Below, piece after piece: positions 54,385-64,000 of a DNA stretch of 64,000 nucleotides. The stretch spans positions 183,725,001-183,789,000 of the forward strand of contig JAUMIR010000001.1 of assembly GCA_030847615.1 (NCBI GenBank). Reading direction: 5' to 3'. Positions within the stretch are counted from its first letter, which is position 1. Every line of letters begins with the position of its first letter. Below the pieces are notes generated by a model. It did no database searches. It was not told the origin of the DNA and saw nothing but the letters and a program-made list of their open reading frames with translations. A program made the translations under genes and the position numbers. The DNA is from Gambelia wislizenii. Lineage: Eukaryota > Chordata > Lepidosauria > Squamata > Crotaphytidae.

Positions 54385-54867
54385 ATTACTACTCTTAATT
54401 TATAATTATATGATGGCATTAAGTGTTATGTTTAGATGACAATTTCTCTTCTGGATCTCTTTGTGACTCTCTTTGAATCAACAAATCTATTTCACACGTT
54501 CAATTTCAAATTCAGTTTCCCACTTTAAGGTAATTATTAACCTTAAACATTCAATACTACTTCCCTCTCCCATCCTCTTCCTTCACTCTTACTTCTAATC
54601 AGTTAATACTTTTATGCTTTATTAAATTTATAAATTGCTACAATATTTATCTGTATCTATATGCTATAATCTTCCAATTATCAAACTGTGTAGAAATCTT
54701 TGGATCAATATTTAATTACCCAATTATACCTTGACTAAAATTACGTTCCTTCTTCCCTTTTATCTCTCAATGATTCTCACTCTTTTTCACTTCTCAAATT
54801 CCAATCACAGATATTCAAAATAAACCTAAGGTGACCAGATATAATATAAAATGAATTCAAACATAAA

Positions 54868-54897
54868 TATCTATGATTCTATGATTCTATGATAAAT
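54868..54897 (+). repeat. ATGATTCT octamer repeat
   Basis: Three tandem units of CTATGATT, the same word as the CR1 3' tail, but no CR1 body is attached. It could be a leftover CR1 tail or independent simple repeat. Confidence 0.4.
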
Positions 54898-56084
54898 ATC
54901 AAGTTGTTTAGTTGATGTAATCTTCCCCCTTATCAAAACCTGTACTTCCTCCTGGTCTCCCAACCTACTTAATTCCCGCCAATCAAAAAAAGAAAAAAGA
55001 AAAAGAAAAATTTTACCCAGCCAAATGCATTTTTATTGATGTCAATTCGATTTGCAATCACTACCTCCTCTCCCAGTCCTAGATCATGCTATTGAATTCC
55101 CAGTCTTTTACCACTACAGTCTTCACTCTTTTTTTAATATTTAATATCAAATCTCACAGTTCTCCATCTCTCCGTATCTCCTCTTCTATGCTCCTCCTCT
55201 ATTCCCTCGCTCCGTTTGGAGAGACCACGTGGAATCCCTTACAGTTTCTCCATCCACTCTCCACTTTCCTCCCAATATCCTCTATCGTCTCCATCTGCCC
55301 CACCATATCCTCCGCAATCCAGTCTACTTGCCTTCCTTCCAAGCTCTCTCTTCCTAGAGTCTGTTCAAGGCTTCACCTAAATCTCCTCCAGGTCCAGCTC
55401 ATTCACTCACTCAGCACCGCTCTCCCATTTAGTCCGTTCCATTGTCAACTCCCTCTGCCTCGTTTTACTCACTTTTACTCCTCTGCTACACCCAGCACAA
55501 ACACTCCACCTCTCCTTGTTCTCCTTACTGTCCCCTTCGGGGGGATTCCAGCTCCGACAACTTTCACCAACACACCTACACTCAATCAGCCGTCAGCCAA
55601 GGTTCATTCTGGCTTCCAGGAAATAAATGCCCCACTCGCCCGGAGCTTATTACTACTGGCAAAATTTCACCCGCTGAAAGATCTTTCGTCCTCCTTGGGC
55701 ATATAAAAATTAAATTGAGTAGTTTCCAACCTTTATTCTTTTATGGTTGAGGGTTTTTGAGACTCGGAGCCGAAGCTCCTGTCGCGAGGTAGTGGCTGCC
55801 AAATTACTCTTGACGCCTGTTTTCGGGGTTCCTCCTCACTCTCCAGTACCTGTTACAGGTTATCAAGATGGGAGAAGCTGGCCCCGACTATATTCCATCT
55901 TCCTCGACTGGGGTACCTTGGAAGGTAAATTTTCCCCTCCAAAATGCCCTGTTAGGTGGTCAGACCTGTTCGGAGCTCCATTCCAGGTCAGCCGTCTTCT
56001 CCGCCCTCAGAACTGGAAGTCCCACAACTTGCTTTTACTATGAGGTGTTACTTTTTGGGGGGCTCGTGTAGATGAGCCCAATGA

Positions 56085-58670
56085 CTGGCCCAGGGTCACC
56101 CAGTAAACACCTGGGGGACTTCAGCAACCATGCTGAGGCCATTGTGTCAGGAGCAGCTCAGGACTTCAGGTCTTTCGTGATGACCACAGTTTTGTCCCAA
56201 GTAATATGTGGTTCATGCTTCAGGACACACACTGGGCCTTGATTTCTGTACTGGGTAGAATGACAGTTATCTGGGAGTGGAAGAACTTTATATAGTTCCA
56301 CTGTCATGGACTGATCACTATTTCATGGGGTTTAGACTAAGTGTAACTCAGAGCCTCTACAGGGATGCCCCCCCCAATTAAGATGACCCACCCCAGGAGG
56401 CTTATGGAGCTGGATGAATTCCTGTTGGTTCTTTGGGAGTTTCCTGTTGCCATGGCTGGTGACCTTGTCAAAGCTCTGGTTGACCTCTGGAAGGGAAAAA
56501 TGAACAAGGTGGTGGGCGCAATTGCCCCTGAGCATCCATTTCAGAATGGAGCCACTCCCTGGTTTACTAGGGAGCTTGAAACAATGTAACAAGTGGGATG
56601 GAGACTAGAACATTGATGGTGGCAAACTCAGAGCCGATCTGACCAAGTGCAGGCTAGAGCTCACTGGAAGGCCTACCCCATTGTGCTGGTGGCAGCAAAG
56701 AAATTGTAGTTCTCTATCGCCATTGCATCCATGTGGAGTCATCCAGCGAAGCTGCCTCAAGTGGTAAGGGGCTTTCTGCACTCTTCCTCCCAAGAACAGA
56801 AATGCCACCCACTGGACTGCAAGGAATTTGCAAGATACTTTTGCAGACAAAGTCACTCACAGCCACTCTACTTTGGATGCTGTAGTTGATACAGGTTGAG
56901 TGGATGTAACCCTGGCACCTGCTTGACCTTTGTTATCAGATACCGTTCAATTTGTGCATCCTGAGAATGTGGACAGGATCTCCAGAGAAGTGAGAGCCAC
57001 CATAGGAATGCTGGATCCTTGCCCTTCCTGGCTTATTAAAGCAGCCCAGTGGGAACTGGCTGAGTGGGTGAGGGGAGTGGTGAATGCCTCACTACAGCCA
57101 GCCAGAGCCCCACCCTGCGTAAAACAAGCTGTAACTAGGCCTTTAAAAAAATATCCTCCCTGAATGCCGTGTTATTAGACAATTACCAGCCTGTTGTGGC
57201 CTTCGAACTCCAGGAGTTCCTGGATGAAAGCTATAGATCCATTTCAGTCTGGCTTCAGACCTGGTTATGGGATAGAGACAGCTTTCGTTGCCTTGATGGA
57301 TGACTGGACAGGGGGAGGGGGTGTTCTATTGCTTCTGCTGAGCCTCTTAGTGACTTTCAATAACATTAACTGTAGCATCCTTCTGAGCTGCCTTTTTGGG
57401 ATAGAACTTGGAGGCATTGTTTTATAGTGGTTCTGTTCCTTTCTTGAAGGGTGAACCCAAAAGATGGTGTTGGGGAGCTCCTGTTTCACACCCTGGCCGT
57501 TGCTCTGTGTGGTTCAGTCTTGTCCCCCATGCTGTTTAACATATGCATGAAACTATTGGGAGAGCTGGAAATGTTGAGTTTGATGTCAACAGTATACTGA
57601 TGACACTTAACTGTTTTTTTTTCTTTCCCCTAACTCCAAGAAAGCAGTCTCTGTAGAAAACCAATGTCTGTTGTCAGTAGTGGACTGGATGAGGGCAAAC
57701 AAATTGAAGTTTAAGCTAGACAAGACAGACATGCTTCTGGCCAGTCAGAAGGCAGATCAGGGAATAGGGATTCAGCCAGTGCTGGATGGGTTTACACTCC
57801 CCTTGAAATTTCAAGTTTGCAGCTTGGGTGTGCTCCTGGACTCTGATTTGAGCCTGGAAGCCCAGATGCCCATTTTGGTGGTGTCCAGGAGCATGTTTGC
57901 ACAATTAAAACTAGTGTGCCAGCTGTGCCCTTCCTTGAGACTTCAGATCTGGTTACGGTGACATATACCTTGATTACATCCTGATTGGATTGTTGTAACA
58001 CACTCTACATGGGGCTGCCTTTGGAAACTGTTCAGAAGCTTCAGTGGGTCCAAAATGGTGCAGCTAGACTGCTGAGCAGGGCAGGCTACAGGGAACATGT
58101 AACTCCCTTGTTGAAATAGCTGCACTGGCTGCTGGTCCATTTCTGGACACAATTCAAAGTGCTGGTTCTGACCTATAAAGCCCTATATATAGCTTAGGTC
58201 CAACTTGTCTGAAAGCTTATATCTCTCCATATGAGCCTACCCAGGTCTTAAGAGGAAGACTTCAGAGGAAGACTTTTTCTTCATCCCATCACACTCCCAG
58301 GCTCGCCTGGTGAAGACATAGGAGAGAGCCTTCTCAGTGGCTGCTCCTAAACTACAGAACTCCCTCCCAAGGAAGGTTCAGTTTGTGCCCTTTCTGCGTT
58401 GCTTTTGCTGACAAGCAAAGGCCTTGAAGTTTAAACAAGTCTTCAGCCTTAACTGACCTAGGTAGAGGAACATACAATTAGGTGTGCTGTTTTTAATATG
58501 TACTTCATGTATCTTTAAGTTATTTTTCAGTTAATGTCTTAAAAGTAGTGTTTTAATTCACCCGATGGTTTAATACATTTTTAACTTTTGTACTTCATAT
58601 TGTCTTAGCTGGTCTGTTTTAGTCCATTTGGGAGAAAAGCAGGATATAAACCAAATAAATATGTAAATAT
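56085..58670 (+). mobile_element. L2 LINE, second copy, uninterrupted but decayed
   Basis: About 2.6 kb. The early part, near 56080-56600, has end-of-nuclease and linker text (PRRLMELDEFLLVLWEFPVA). It is followed by DPCPSWLIKAAQWELAEW (about 57013-57066), FQSGFRPGYGIETAFVALMD (about 57240-57300), LLSLLVTFNNINC (the decayed LLDLSAAFDTVDH motif), LSPMLFNICMKLLGE, a mutated YADD region near 57590, VVDWMRANKLKFKLDKTD and LVCQLCPSL. The 3' end is AAGCAGGATATAAACCAAAT. The RT active site is destroyed. It served as the uninterrupted reference for the junctions in the 27.9-31.4 kb L2. Confidence 0.8.
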
Positions 58671-60764
58671 CTTATGACCCATCCAGCACTCTAAACTACA
58701 CCAGGAGATTGTTCACCGCTCCTTCAGTTTCACTGCTCTCTTCCCCACTTACATGGGTCTTGGGCCATTGGTAAATGGGGGTCCACCCTGAAATTTCATA
58801 GTAGCTTATTACTAATGGAAAATATTCCCTGTTGGTACCCTTTGAAGGTTCTATTCACACTCTTTACTCCTTCATTTTATCCTCCCAACAACAGTGAGGT
58901 AGATTAAGGCTGGGAATTGATAACTGGCCTGGGATTGTTCACTGAACTTCAAAACTGAGTGGAGATTTGCACCTAGGTCTCTCCAGTCATGGTCTGACCC
59001 TGTACACTGGATTATTACTCACTGCTTTCTGACCAGATCCTGAAAGTCTGGCTCTAAATAAAACCCACTCTATGAAAGTCTATTCAGTTTCATTTTTTCC
59101 CCAGTTTCAGGAATGCAATTTTCAATTTCAGAAATACATAATGCAGAGTACGAACTAATGAGAGCACCAACCATATGTAATGCCCACTTGTCAAAATACC
59201 TTCTGGGAGTGACACAAGAACACTTCTTAAAAGAGGGGAGGAGGTAAATAATGTCTATGAATTTTGGTAATGTCATTCCCACATCTCTACATTCTCTTTT
59301 CTGCACCAAGCTCTTCCTTGCCCTGTACATCCCGATTTTCTTCATAGATTGGAGTGAGAAACTATCAGGGATCAGGGGGCTACGTTGTCCCTCCCTGGAA
59401 CTTGGGAGACCCACACCCCTTGCCATGCCCCCAACATACCCTTCCTATTTTACTTTTAAAAATTGGCAAAGTTACTGGGCAGTCATTCCATCTTGATTTT
59501 GTAGCATTTTATATCTTCACATTTCAGAGGGCAAAATGTTAGTACTGCTTGAACTAAAAGATTGCCAAGCAGCAAATTGCCAAGCCTGACTAATCCTATC
59601 TTGCAAAATCCTCATGTCTTAAAATGTGCTGATATAGAATTCACTGGAAGGCATCCATAAGCAACAGACTTTGGCATGGTATCCTTACACAGGGTAATGA
59701 AAGTGGTAGAATCTGGAGGTGGAAGAATGCATTGTACTGCTTCAGGTCGCCAGTGAGTAATATTTGGGGTGGGGTGGAGAAACCTTCCTGATATCAAAGT
59801 GTTTTTACAAGTAAAACAAAAATGAACGTTAACGCAGCAGAATAGGGGTTCTGACCCACTCTCGGCTATGCTGGGTTTGTACCTGGAGGGATTTTTCCCC
59901 ACATAACAGAGTATTGAAAAGGTAACCCGAGTCCATAACCCTCACAACAAAATTGATACAGATCAAATATGACATTTTAAAAAATGATTAAGATACAACA
60001 GTAAAAACCCTAAACATATAACTAGATACAATTTTAGCCTTTATCCCTATTGTCCTCAGCAAACATTTAGCTGTTATTTTGAGAGTAAGAAAGAGAGATG
60101 ATATTGAGGTGGTCTTTCTGGAATATGAAATTATCACTAAGTTATTAGGTTCACTACAGTGATCACAATAAAAGCTTTGAAAGAGAAAAATGTGGCTTGA
60201 AATTGTAGTGATAATGTTTCCCCCACCCCTTAGTGCACTCGGAAGTGCTGCCATATACTTGCCTTTTGCAATGTCTCTATTTCATTGTCTTCATACAGTT
60301 GTGTATTCTTGTCAACATAATTTTATAGTAACCTTAAAGAGTTCCATAACATATTTACAGAATTTTTGCAGAAGTATTTCTTTTACAACTGCATTCCCTT
60401 CTATTACTGGTAAACAATTTGATTAACTGCCTCACCACACACTGGTACTGAATCGGATGACACAATTCATCTTTATCAGATGTATTGAAGACAGTTGAAA
60501 TTGTACACTGCTTAATAATAATTTATTAACTTCTGTTTCCCTTGCATTAGTGTCAGAGAAATGCATTTGGGCATGTTATTAAGAAGACTCATGAAATGGG
60601 ATCATGAGGGTCATTTATTGTGGGGTACAAGACTAGTAAAAATTGGAGAGAGAGAGAGAGAGCTCACTTCTGGCAATCAAGTACTTCAAAGAATTGTACA
60701 TTTAAAAAAAAGAGAAAGCAATTTTCCACTCACCCCCCCTTGAGCCCTCTGGGGCAGTATATAC
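58671..60764. other. Unassigned DNA
   Basis: No gene was recognised. Frames of 81-118 codons at 59070-59902 lack motifs. A GA microsatellite lies at 60645-60662. Confidence 0.4.
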
Positions 60765-61457
60765 TACCGTATATTCCGGCGTATAAGACGACTGGGCGCA
60801 TAAGACGACCCCCCCAATTTTTAAGTTAAAATATAGAGTTTGCCCCCACCCCAGCCAGCCAGCCAGCCAGCCAGCCAGCTGGCTGGAAAGCCTGTTCCCC
60901 ACCAGCCAGCCAGCTCAGTGGCTGTAGATGATGGAATAGTCTGTGAAATTAAAGGACTGAGAACAGCTAAAAAAGCATGGGATACTTTGAAAAATCTCTG
61001 TGGTGTTCAATCTTTGGAAAGTAAGGTTGCATTAATACTGTAAGTTGGTTAATATGAAGCTATCAAATCCCAAATTTTTGAATGAGCACATTAATGAATG
61101 AGCACATTAATGGTTTTAGAGCCACATTGGCAGACAAGAGAATTTCACCATAGACAAAACTTGATGCAAAATGAGAAGTTGAATCCAGAAATTCTAATTT
61201 TAGGCTAACTTGTCCTGAAAAGAAACATCATTTTGACTCTCCTGAGCTAAATAGAGGGCCATTTAACTCTTCAAATGCAAAGCAGTCATTCTCACAGCAG
61301 GAGGAAGGATCTGCTGGGAAAACTGCCCAGGCCATTTTACACTTCAATCATTCTCACAGCAGGGGAAAAGGTCTATTGGGGGTATAAGACCACCCCCCCA
61401 CTTTTGAGGAGATTTTCAAGTGTTAAAAAGTAGTCTTGTATGCAGAAATATACGGTA
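60765..61457. mobile_element. TIR element (about 690 bp) enclosing a gag-like stretch
   Basis: Left end TACCGTATATTCCGGCGTAT, then AAGACGACTGGGCG and a repeated CATAAGACGACC. The right end, read backwards, is TACCGTATATTTCTGCATAC and AAGACTAC. The interior begins with a (CAGC)n run (60849-60880) and carries the gag-like frame. A relative is at 47341-47771. Transposon superfamily not determined. Confidence 0.6.
60840..61043 (+). pseudogene. Copia-gag-like stretch inside a TIR element
   Basis: From about 60925 the frame reads DDGIVCEIKGLRTAKKAWDT, then LKNLCGVQSLESKVALIL. This resembles the conserved segment of Ty1/Copia-type gag (pattern TAKEMWDKLK..Y...S...K..L), where a Trp follows a Lys-Thr-Ala-Lys run. 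The frame stops at 61041-61043. Shifted text after it (EHINGFRATLADKRIS near 61086-61150) continues the likeness. The N-terminal part from 60840 is only CAGC repeat. No protease, integrase or LTR was found. Confidence 0.4.
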
Positions 61458-61550
61458 TGTTAAATATGTACAGGCATACCTCAGTTAACAAAACCTCTGA
61501 CAGTGAAGCTCCTTTTTACAAAGTCTTTATATACCCACTTGTGGGTGGGT

Positions 61551-61658
61551 GTGCCTTCCAGTTGCCTGTCAACTTATGGCAACCCCATGACTTTCATAGG
61601 GTTTTCTTAGGCAAGGAATACTCAGAGATGGTTTTGCCCATTCCTTCCTCTGAAATAT
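61551..61658 (-). mobile_element. 5S SINE, 3' half (split)
   Basis: Minus strand: ATATTTCAGAGGAAGGAATG, CAAAACCATCTCTGAGTATT, CCTTGCCTAAGAAAACCCTA and the GGCACAC end. It stops exactly where the SINE head should begin. The head is found at 62516-62632 in the same orientation. Confidence 0.8.
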
Positions 61659-62091
61659 GTCATTATGATCATGTCACTCCATTGTTGTTGTCCCTTCACT
61701 GGCTCCCGATCCCATTTAGAATTCGTTATAAGCTGTTATTAACTTTCAAAGCTCTTCATGGTTTGGCCCCCACCTATTTGTCAGCACTTGTTTCCCCCTA
61801 TTTTCCTGTTCGTGCCCTGCGCTCTAGTGATTCAGGGCTGCTGATTCAGCCAAGGGTTTCCTCTGCCCCTACTCAGATACGCCCCTTCTCCCACACTGCC
61901 CCCTATTTTTGGAATCTTCTTCCCATGAATTTGCAGACCACCACCTCTCTAGATTACTTTAAGTCTAAATTAAAGACTGTTCTATTCAGGGAAGCCTTCC
62001 AACTTTCATCTTGATTTTATGTCCATATTATTTGTATTAATTTACACTTTTATAGTATTGTTTTAATCCTGTCATAGTAATATTTTTAAAA
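61659..62091 (+). mobile_element. L2-like LINE C-terminal region (left piece)
   Basis: Open frame of a non-LTR C-terminal region, from DHVTPLLLSLHWLPIPFRIR through FKALHGLAPTYLSALVSPYF, LRSSDSGLLIQP and the ending FKSKLKTVLFREAFQLSS (stop near 62014). The HWLP...KALHGLAP..YL pattern defines the end of L2-group ORF2 proteins. The RT is absent (5' truncation). It is a different subfamily from the L2 copies at 27.9 and 56 kb. This frame is unbroken. Confidence 0.8.
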
Positions 62092-62366
62092 GGAGCCCTG
62101 GTGGCGCAGTGGTTAAATGCCAGTACTGCAAGCTACCACGTCGCAAGTTCGATTCCAGCGGGCTCCAAGGTTCACTCAGCCTTCCATCCTTTTGTAGGTC
62201 GGTAAATTGAGTACCCAACTTGTGGGGGGCAATTAGCTAACACACATTGGAAACTGTTTAATGCAGTGTAGATGTGTAAATAGCTATTGCTTAAAACAAT
62301 TTGTAAGCCGCTCTGATAGCCTTGTGGCTGAAGAGCGGGGTATAAATAAATAAATAAATAAATAAA
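62092..62366 (+). mobile_element. tRNA-derived SINE inside the LINE 3' UTR
   Basis: The head GGAGCCCTGGTGGCGCAGTG and the following GTTAAATGCC form an A box, with B box GCAAGTTCGATTCCAGC at about 62145-62161. The body has GGTCGGTAAATTGAGTACCC and ends GTAAGCCGCTCTGATAGCC..GAAGAGCGGGGTATAAATAA with an (AAAT)n tail. AATATTTT occurs on both sides (62079-62086 and 62366-62373). It is a family distinct from the SINE at 18778. Confidence 0.8.
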
Positions 62367-62515
62367 ATATTTTATTAATTTTATAATTTTGTTTGTGGTT
62401 TTAGATTGTGCGCCGTAGGCAGGTTTTTGTGTTTATTTTGGATTGTTGTTTTTCTCCTTTGTAAAGCGCTATGTTAAGCCTATGGCGCTATATAAATAAA
62501 TGTAATAATAATAAT
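62367..62515 (+). mobile_element. L2-like LINE 3' end (right piece)
   Basis: Resumes the 3' UTR and ends TAAAGCGCTATGTTAAGCCT, then GGCGCTATATAAATAAATG and a short TAA repeat, the standard 3' end of L2-group elements. Confidence 0.75.
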
Positions 62516-62632
62516 AAATATAGCCTACAGCTCCTGGTATTGGTTGGTGGTCCGTCATCCAAGTACTAACCAGGGATGACCCTGCTTAGCTTCCAAGATC
62601 AGATGGGATCTGGTGCTTTTGGTTATTTAGGT
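62516..62632 (-). mobile_element. 5S SINE, 5' half (split)
   Basis: Read on the minus strand: CAGATCCCATCTGATCTTGG, AAGCTAAGCAGGGTCATCCC, TGGTTAGTACTTGGATGACG and TACCAGGAGCTGTAGGCTAT. This is the 5S-derived head whose body lies at 61551-61658. AAATAT is present at both junctions (61653-61658 and 62516-62521). Confidence 0.85.
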
Positions 62633-63221
62633 GAGTCCTATGCTCATCTAACCCCCATTTCCTTCCTCCTCCTCAGTGTAGCTGGAAATGTTTTAACATC
62701 TTCACTGTGAGGGTAGCAAAAGAGGACTGGAGAAATGCAGGCTTTCAGTGACAAGTTGCAACAGAGTGAATGTAGTAGATAACAAAATAAAGATTTTATA
62801 AATGTAATAATGCTTGATATGATAATTAATGGAATTCTGCTCTAGCCGACCCTACTGTAGTTGTATGTGTCTGCCTACATCAGGCAAGCTAAACAGCATC
62901 TGCCCTTAGAATCTCATACAGAGCATACATGAACAGCAAAACAGAAGGGAAAGGGGAGAACAGCTAAGCCTGCCTCACTAGCTATTGCCAGCATGTTAAA
63001 AATGCATCAATCTATAAGTTTGGTCACTACGGATGCTCATGAAAGGGAAAACATCCCTGGATGCATTTTGGAAGAAGCCTTCAGGTAGTCTCTGGAAGGT
63101 TCAAAATGTTTTTGTTTACTTATACAAGGCTTGCCTGACCTGATTGTTACCTGAAAATTAAATAGAATTGGGTTAGCCAATGTTTTATGATCCTATGAAG
63201 CATAATTTTACCTACATACAT
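62633..63221. other. Unassigned DNA
   Basis: No feature was recognised. Confidence 0.4.
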
Positions 63222-63449
63222 GGTCTGTCTATTAAATAACGAGACTGATACAATAACCCATCTTTATTTATATTTATTACAAATATTTATTTATATTTAT
63301 TACAATTACAATATATTTATTACAATTATATTTATTACAATTCTAATGCTTGTCCCCTTCAATATACTCCCCGTTCACACTCACATACCGATGCAGTCTT
63401 GTTTTCCACAGGTTGAAGGTGTGGAACAGATAAGTTTCTATCAGCTGTT

Positions 63450-64000
63450 CCAGCATATTTGCCATTTTCTTCTTATTGCATCAGTTAACTCAAAACGTGT
63501 TTCTTTAAGCACTGATTTCACTTTAGGGAAAAGAAAAAAGTTGCATGGTGCCAAATCTGGTGAATATGGAGGATGTTCAAGTGTCTTAATTTGTTTATCG
63601 GCCAAAACCTACTTCACAGAAAGTGCTGTGTAAGCAGGTGCATTGTCTTGCTGAAGAATAGAACCATTTCCCCACAATTCTGGCCTTTTTTTTCCTGACT
63701 CCTTCTCTCAGTTTTGTCAAAACTTCCTTATAATAATGCTTGTTCACTGTTCTGCCTTCTGGAACCCATTCTGTCAAAATTACGCCCTAATAATAATAAA
63801 ATTTATTTATACACCGCCCCTCTGCTAAAAACAATCAGGGCGGCTTATGTGAAAAAAAAACACCAAAAAACCAATGAGCAAGGCTTTGAATGTGGATTTA
63901 CTTTGACGTGCTTTTTTCATTCTTGGTGATGATGGTGTTTTCCAGTGCATTGACTATCGTTTGGTCTCAGGATCATACTGGAAGACCCAGGTTTCATCAC
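63450..64000 (-). pseudogene. mariner transposase remnant
   Basis: From the window end: DETWVFQYDPETKR (first catalytic Asp region), HWKTPSSPRMKKARQ, then after the inserted tail WVPEGRTVNKHYYKEVLTKL, a decayed DNAPAYTAL (second Asp), and PPYSPDLAPCNFFLFPK near 63510-63560. In active mariners the last motif has Asp where this copy has Asn (AAC, PCN), so the third catalytic residue is lost. Family enzymes cut and paste at TA. Confidence 0.7.
63788..63870 (-). mobile_element. LINE/SINE 3' tail inside mariner
   Basis: On the minus strand it reads AAGCCGCCCTGATTGTTTTT, then GCAGAGGGGCGGTGTATAAA and ends in a TTATTATTA run. This is the generic 3' end shared by L2-group LINEs and SINEs they mobilise. 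Only about 80 bp remain. Confidence 0.55.

Larger units (their letters stand above)
51110..56060 (-). mobile_element. L1 LINE, nearly end to end, RT core deleted
   Basis: Minus-strand order from the right: a GC- and pyrimidine-rich putative 5' UTR (about 54260-56060), ORF1 (about 53440-54260), endonuclease of ORF2 (about 52550-53220), C-terminal part of ORF2 (about 51560-52545) and a 3' UTR (about 51110-51560). The usual 2-kb RT core between endonuclease and C-terminal part is absent. All frames carry stops. Assignment of the stretch beyond 55050 to the 5' UTR is uncertain. Confidence 0.65.
63222..64000 (-). mobile_element. mariner-like transposon (DD34D type), runs off the window
   Basis: The element's 3' terminus is at about 63222 (GGTCTGTCTATTAAATAACG). 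An AT-rich ATTTATTACA repeat follows, and then transposase on the minus strand up to the window end. It is interrupted at about 63788-63870 by a LINE/SINE 3' tail (CCGCCCCTCTGCTAAAAACA). The 5' end and terminal repeat are outside the window. Confidence 0.75.

Noticed and set aside
55086..55706. 206-codon Ser/Pro-rich plus-strand frame
   Set aside because: It lies antisense in the putative L1 5' UTR; pyrimidine-rich DNA gives long Ser/Pro/Leu frames without coding meaning.
59070..59902. Minus-strand frames of 96-118 codons
   Set aside because: No motif or repeat support; composition like the surrounding non-coding DNA.
62092..62165. tRNA gene
   Set aside because: A and B boxes belong to a SINE head; no tRNA cloverleaf is maintained.

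Overview
The window looks like non-coding, repeat-dense vertebrate DNA, most probably from a squamate reptile (lizard type). This rests on the mix of repeats read directly: a tRNA-derived SINE with the tail typical of Sauria SINEs, 5S-rRNA-derived SINEs sharing that tail, CR1, L2, L1 and DIRS retrotransposons, and Tc1, mariner, Tigger-like and hAT-like DNA transposons. Species cannot be named. No complete host gene and no functional rRNA or tRNA gene was found. Three exon-like islands (19067-19219, 24223-24360, 49556-49656) lie on the + strand with compatible splice phases and may belong to one unidentified gene, so much of the window may be intronic.

Layout. 1-10 kb: unique DNA, a 61-63 bp minisatellite (4029-4458), several Tigger-like MITEs, CR1 fragments, a hAT-like element with a perfect 8-bp target duplication. 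10.1-12.7 kb: an L2 3' end with an internally triplicated ~102-bp unit, split by an LTR-type insertion. 13-27 kb: two more Tigger-like MITEs, a Sauria-type SINE, three copies of an unnamed dispersed repeat, an inverted repeat at 16.7-17.2 kb, and two exon candidates. 27.04-37.07 kb: the main feature, a decayed DIRS-like tyrosine-recombinase retrotransposon with recognisable inverted terminal repeats, internal complementary region, gag, RT, RNase H and recombinase. It has been opened by a MITE and by an L2, which was itself opened by a CR1 and by an LTR-like element. 37-50 kb: mostly unique DNA with a Tigger-like MITE, a CR1 end beside a perfect 34-bp palindrome, a 5S SINE, a Tc1-like transposon and a GC-rich TIR element. 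50.4-56 kb: a non-LTR C-terminal fragment next to an L1 lacking most of its RT. 56-58.7 kb: a second L2. 60.7-64 kb: a TIR element containing a gag-like stretch, a 5S SINE split by an L2-like LINE that is itself split by a tRNA SINE, and a mariner running off the window end.

The elements do not work together as a system. They record a sequence of insertions: DIRS first, then L2, then CR1 and LTR. The CR1 still has an open frame over its whole retained length, while the DIRS and L2 frames are broken, which supports that order. I saw no convincing undescribed functional system. The most unusual structures are the nested DIRS composite, the gag-bearing TIR element and the palindrome at 42.0 kb.
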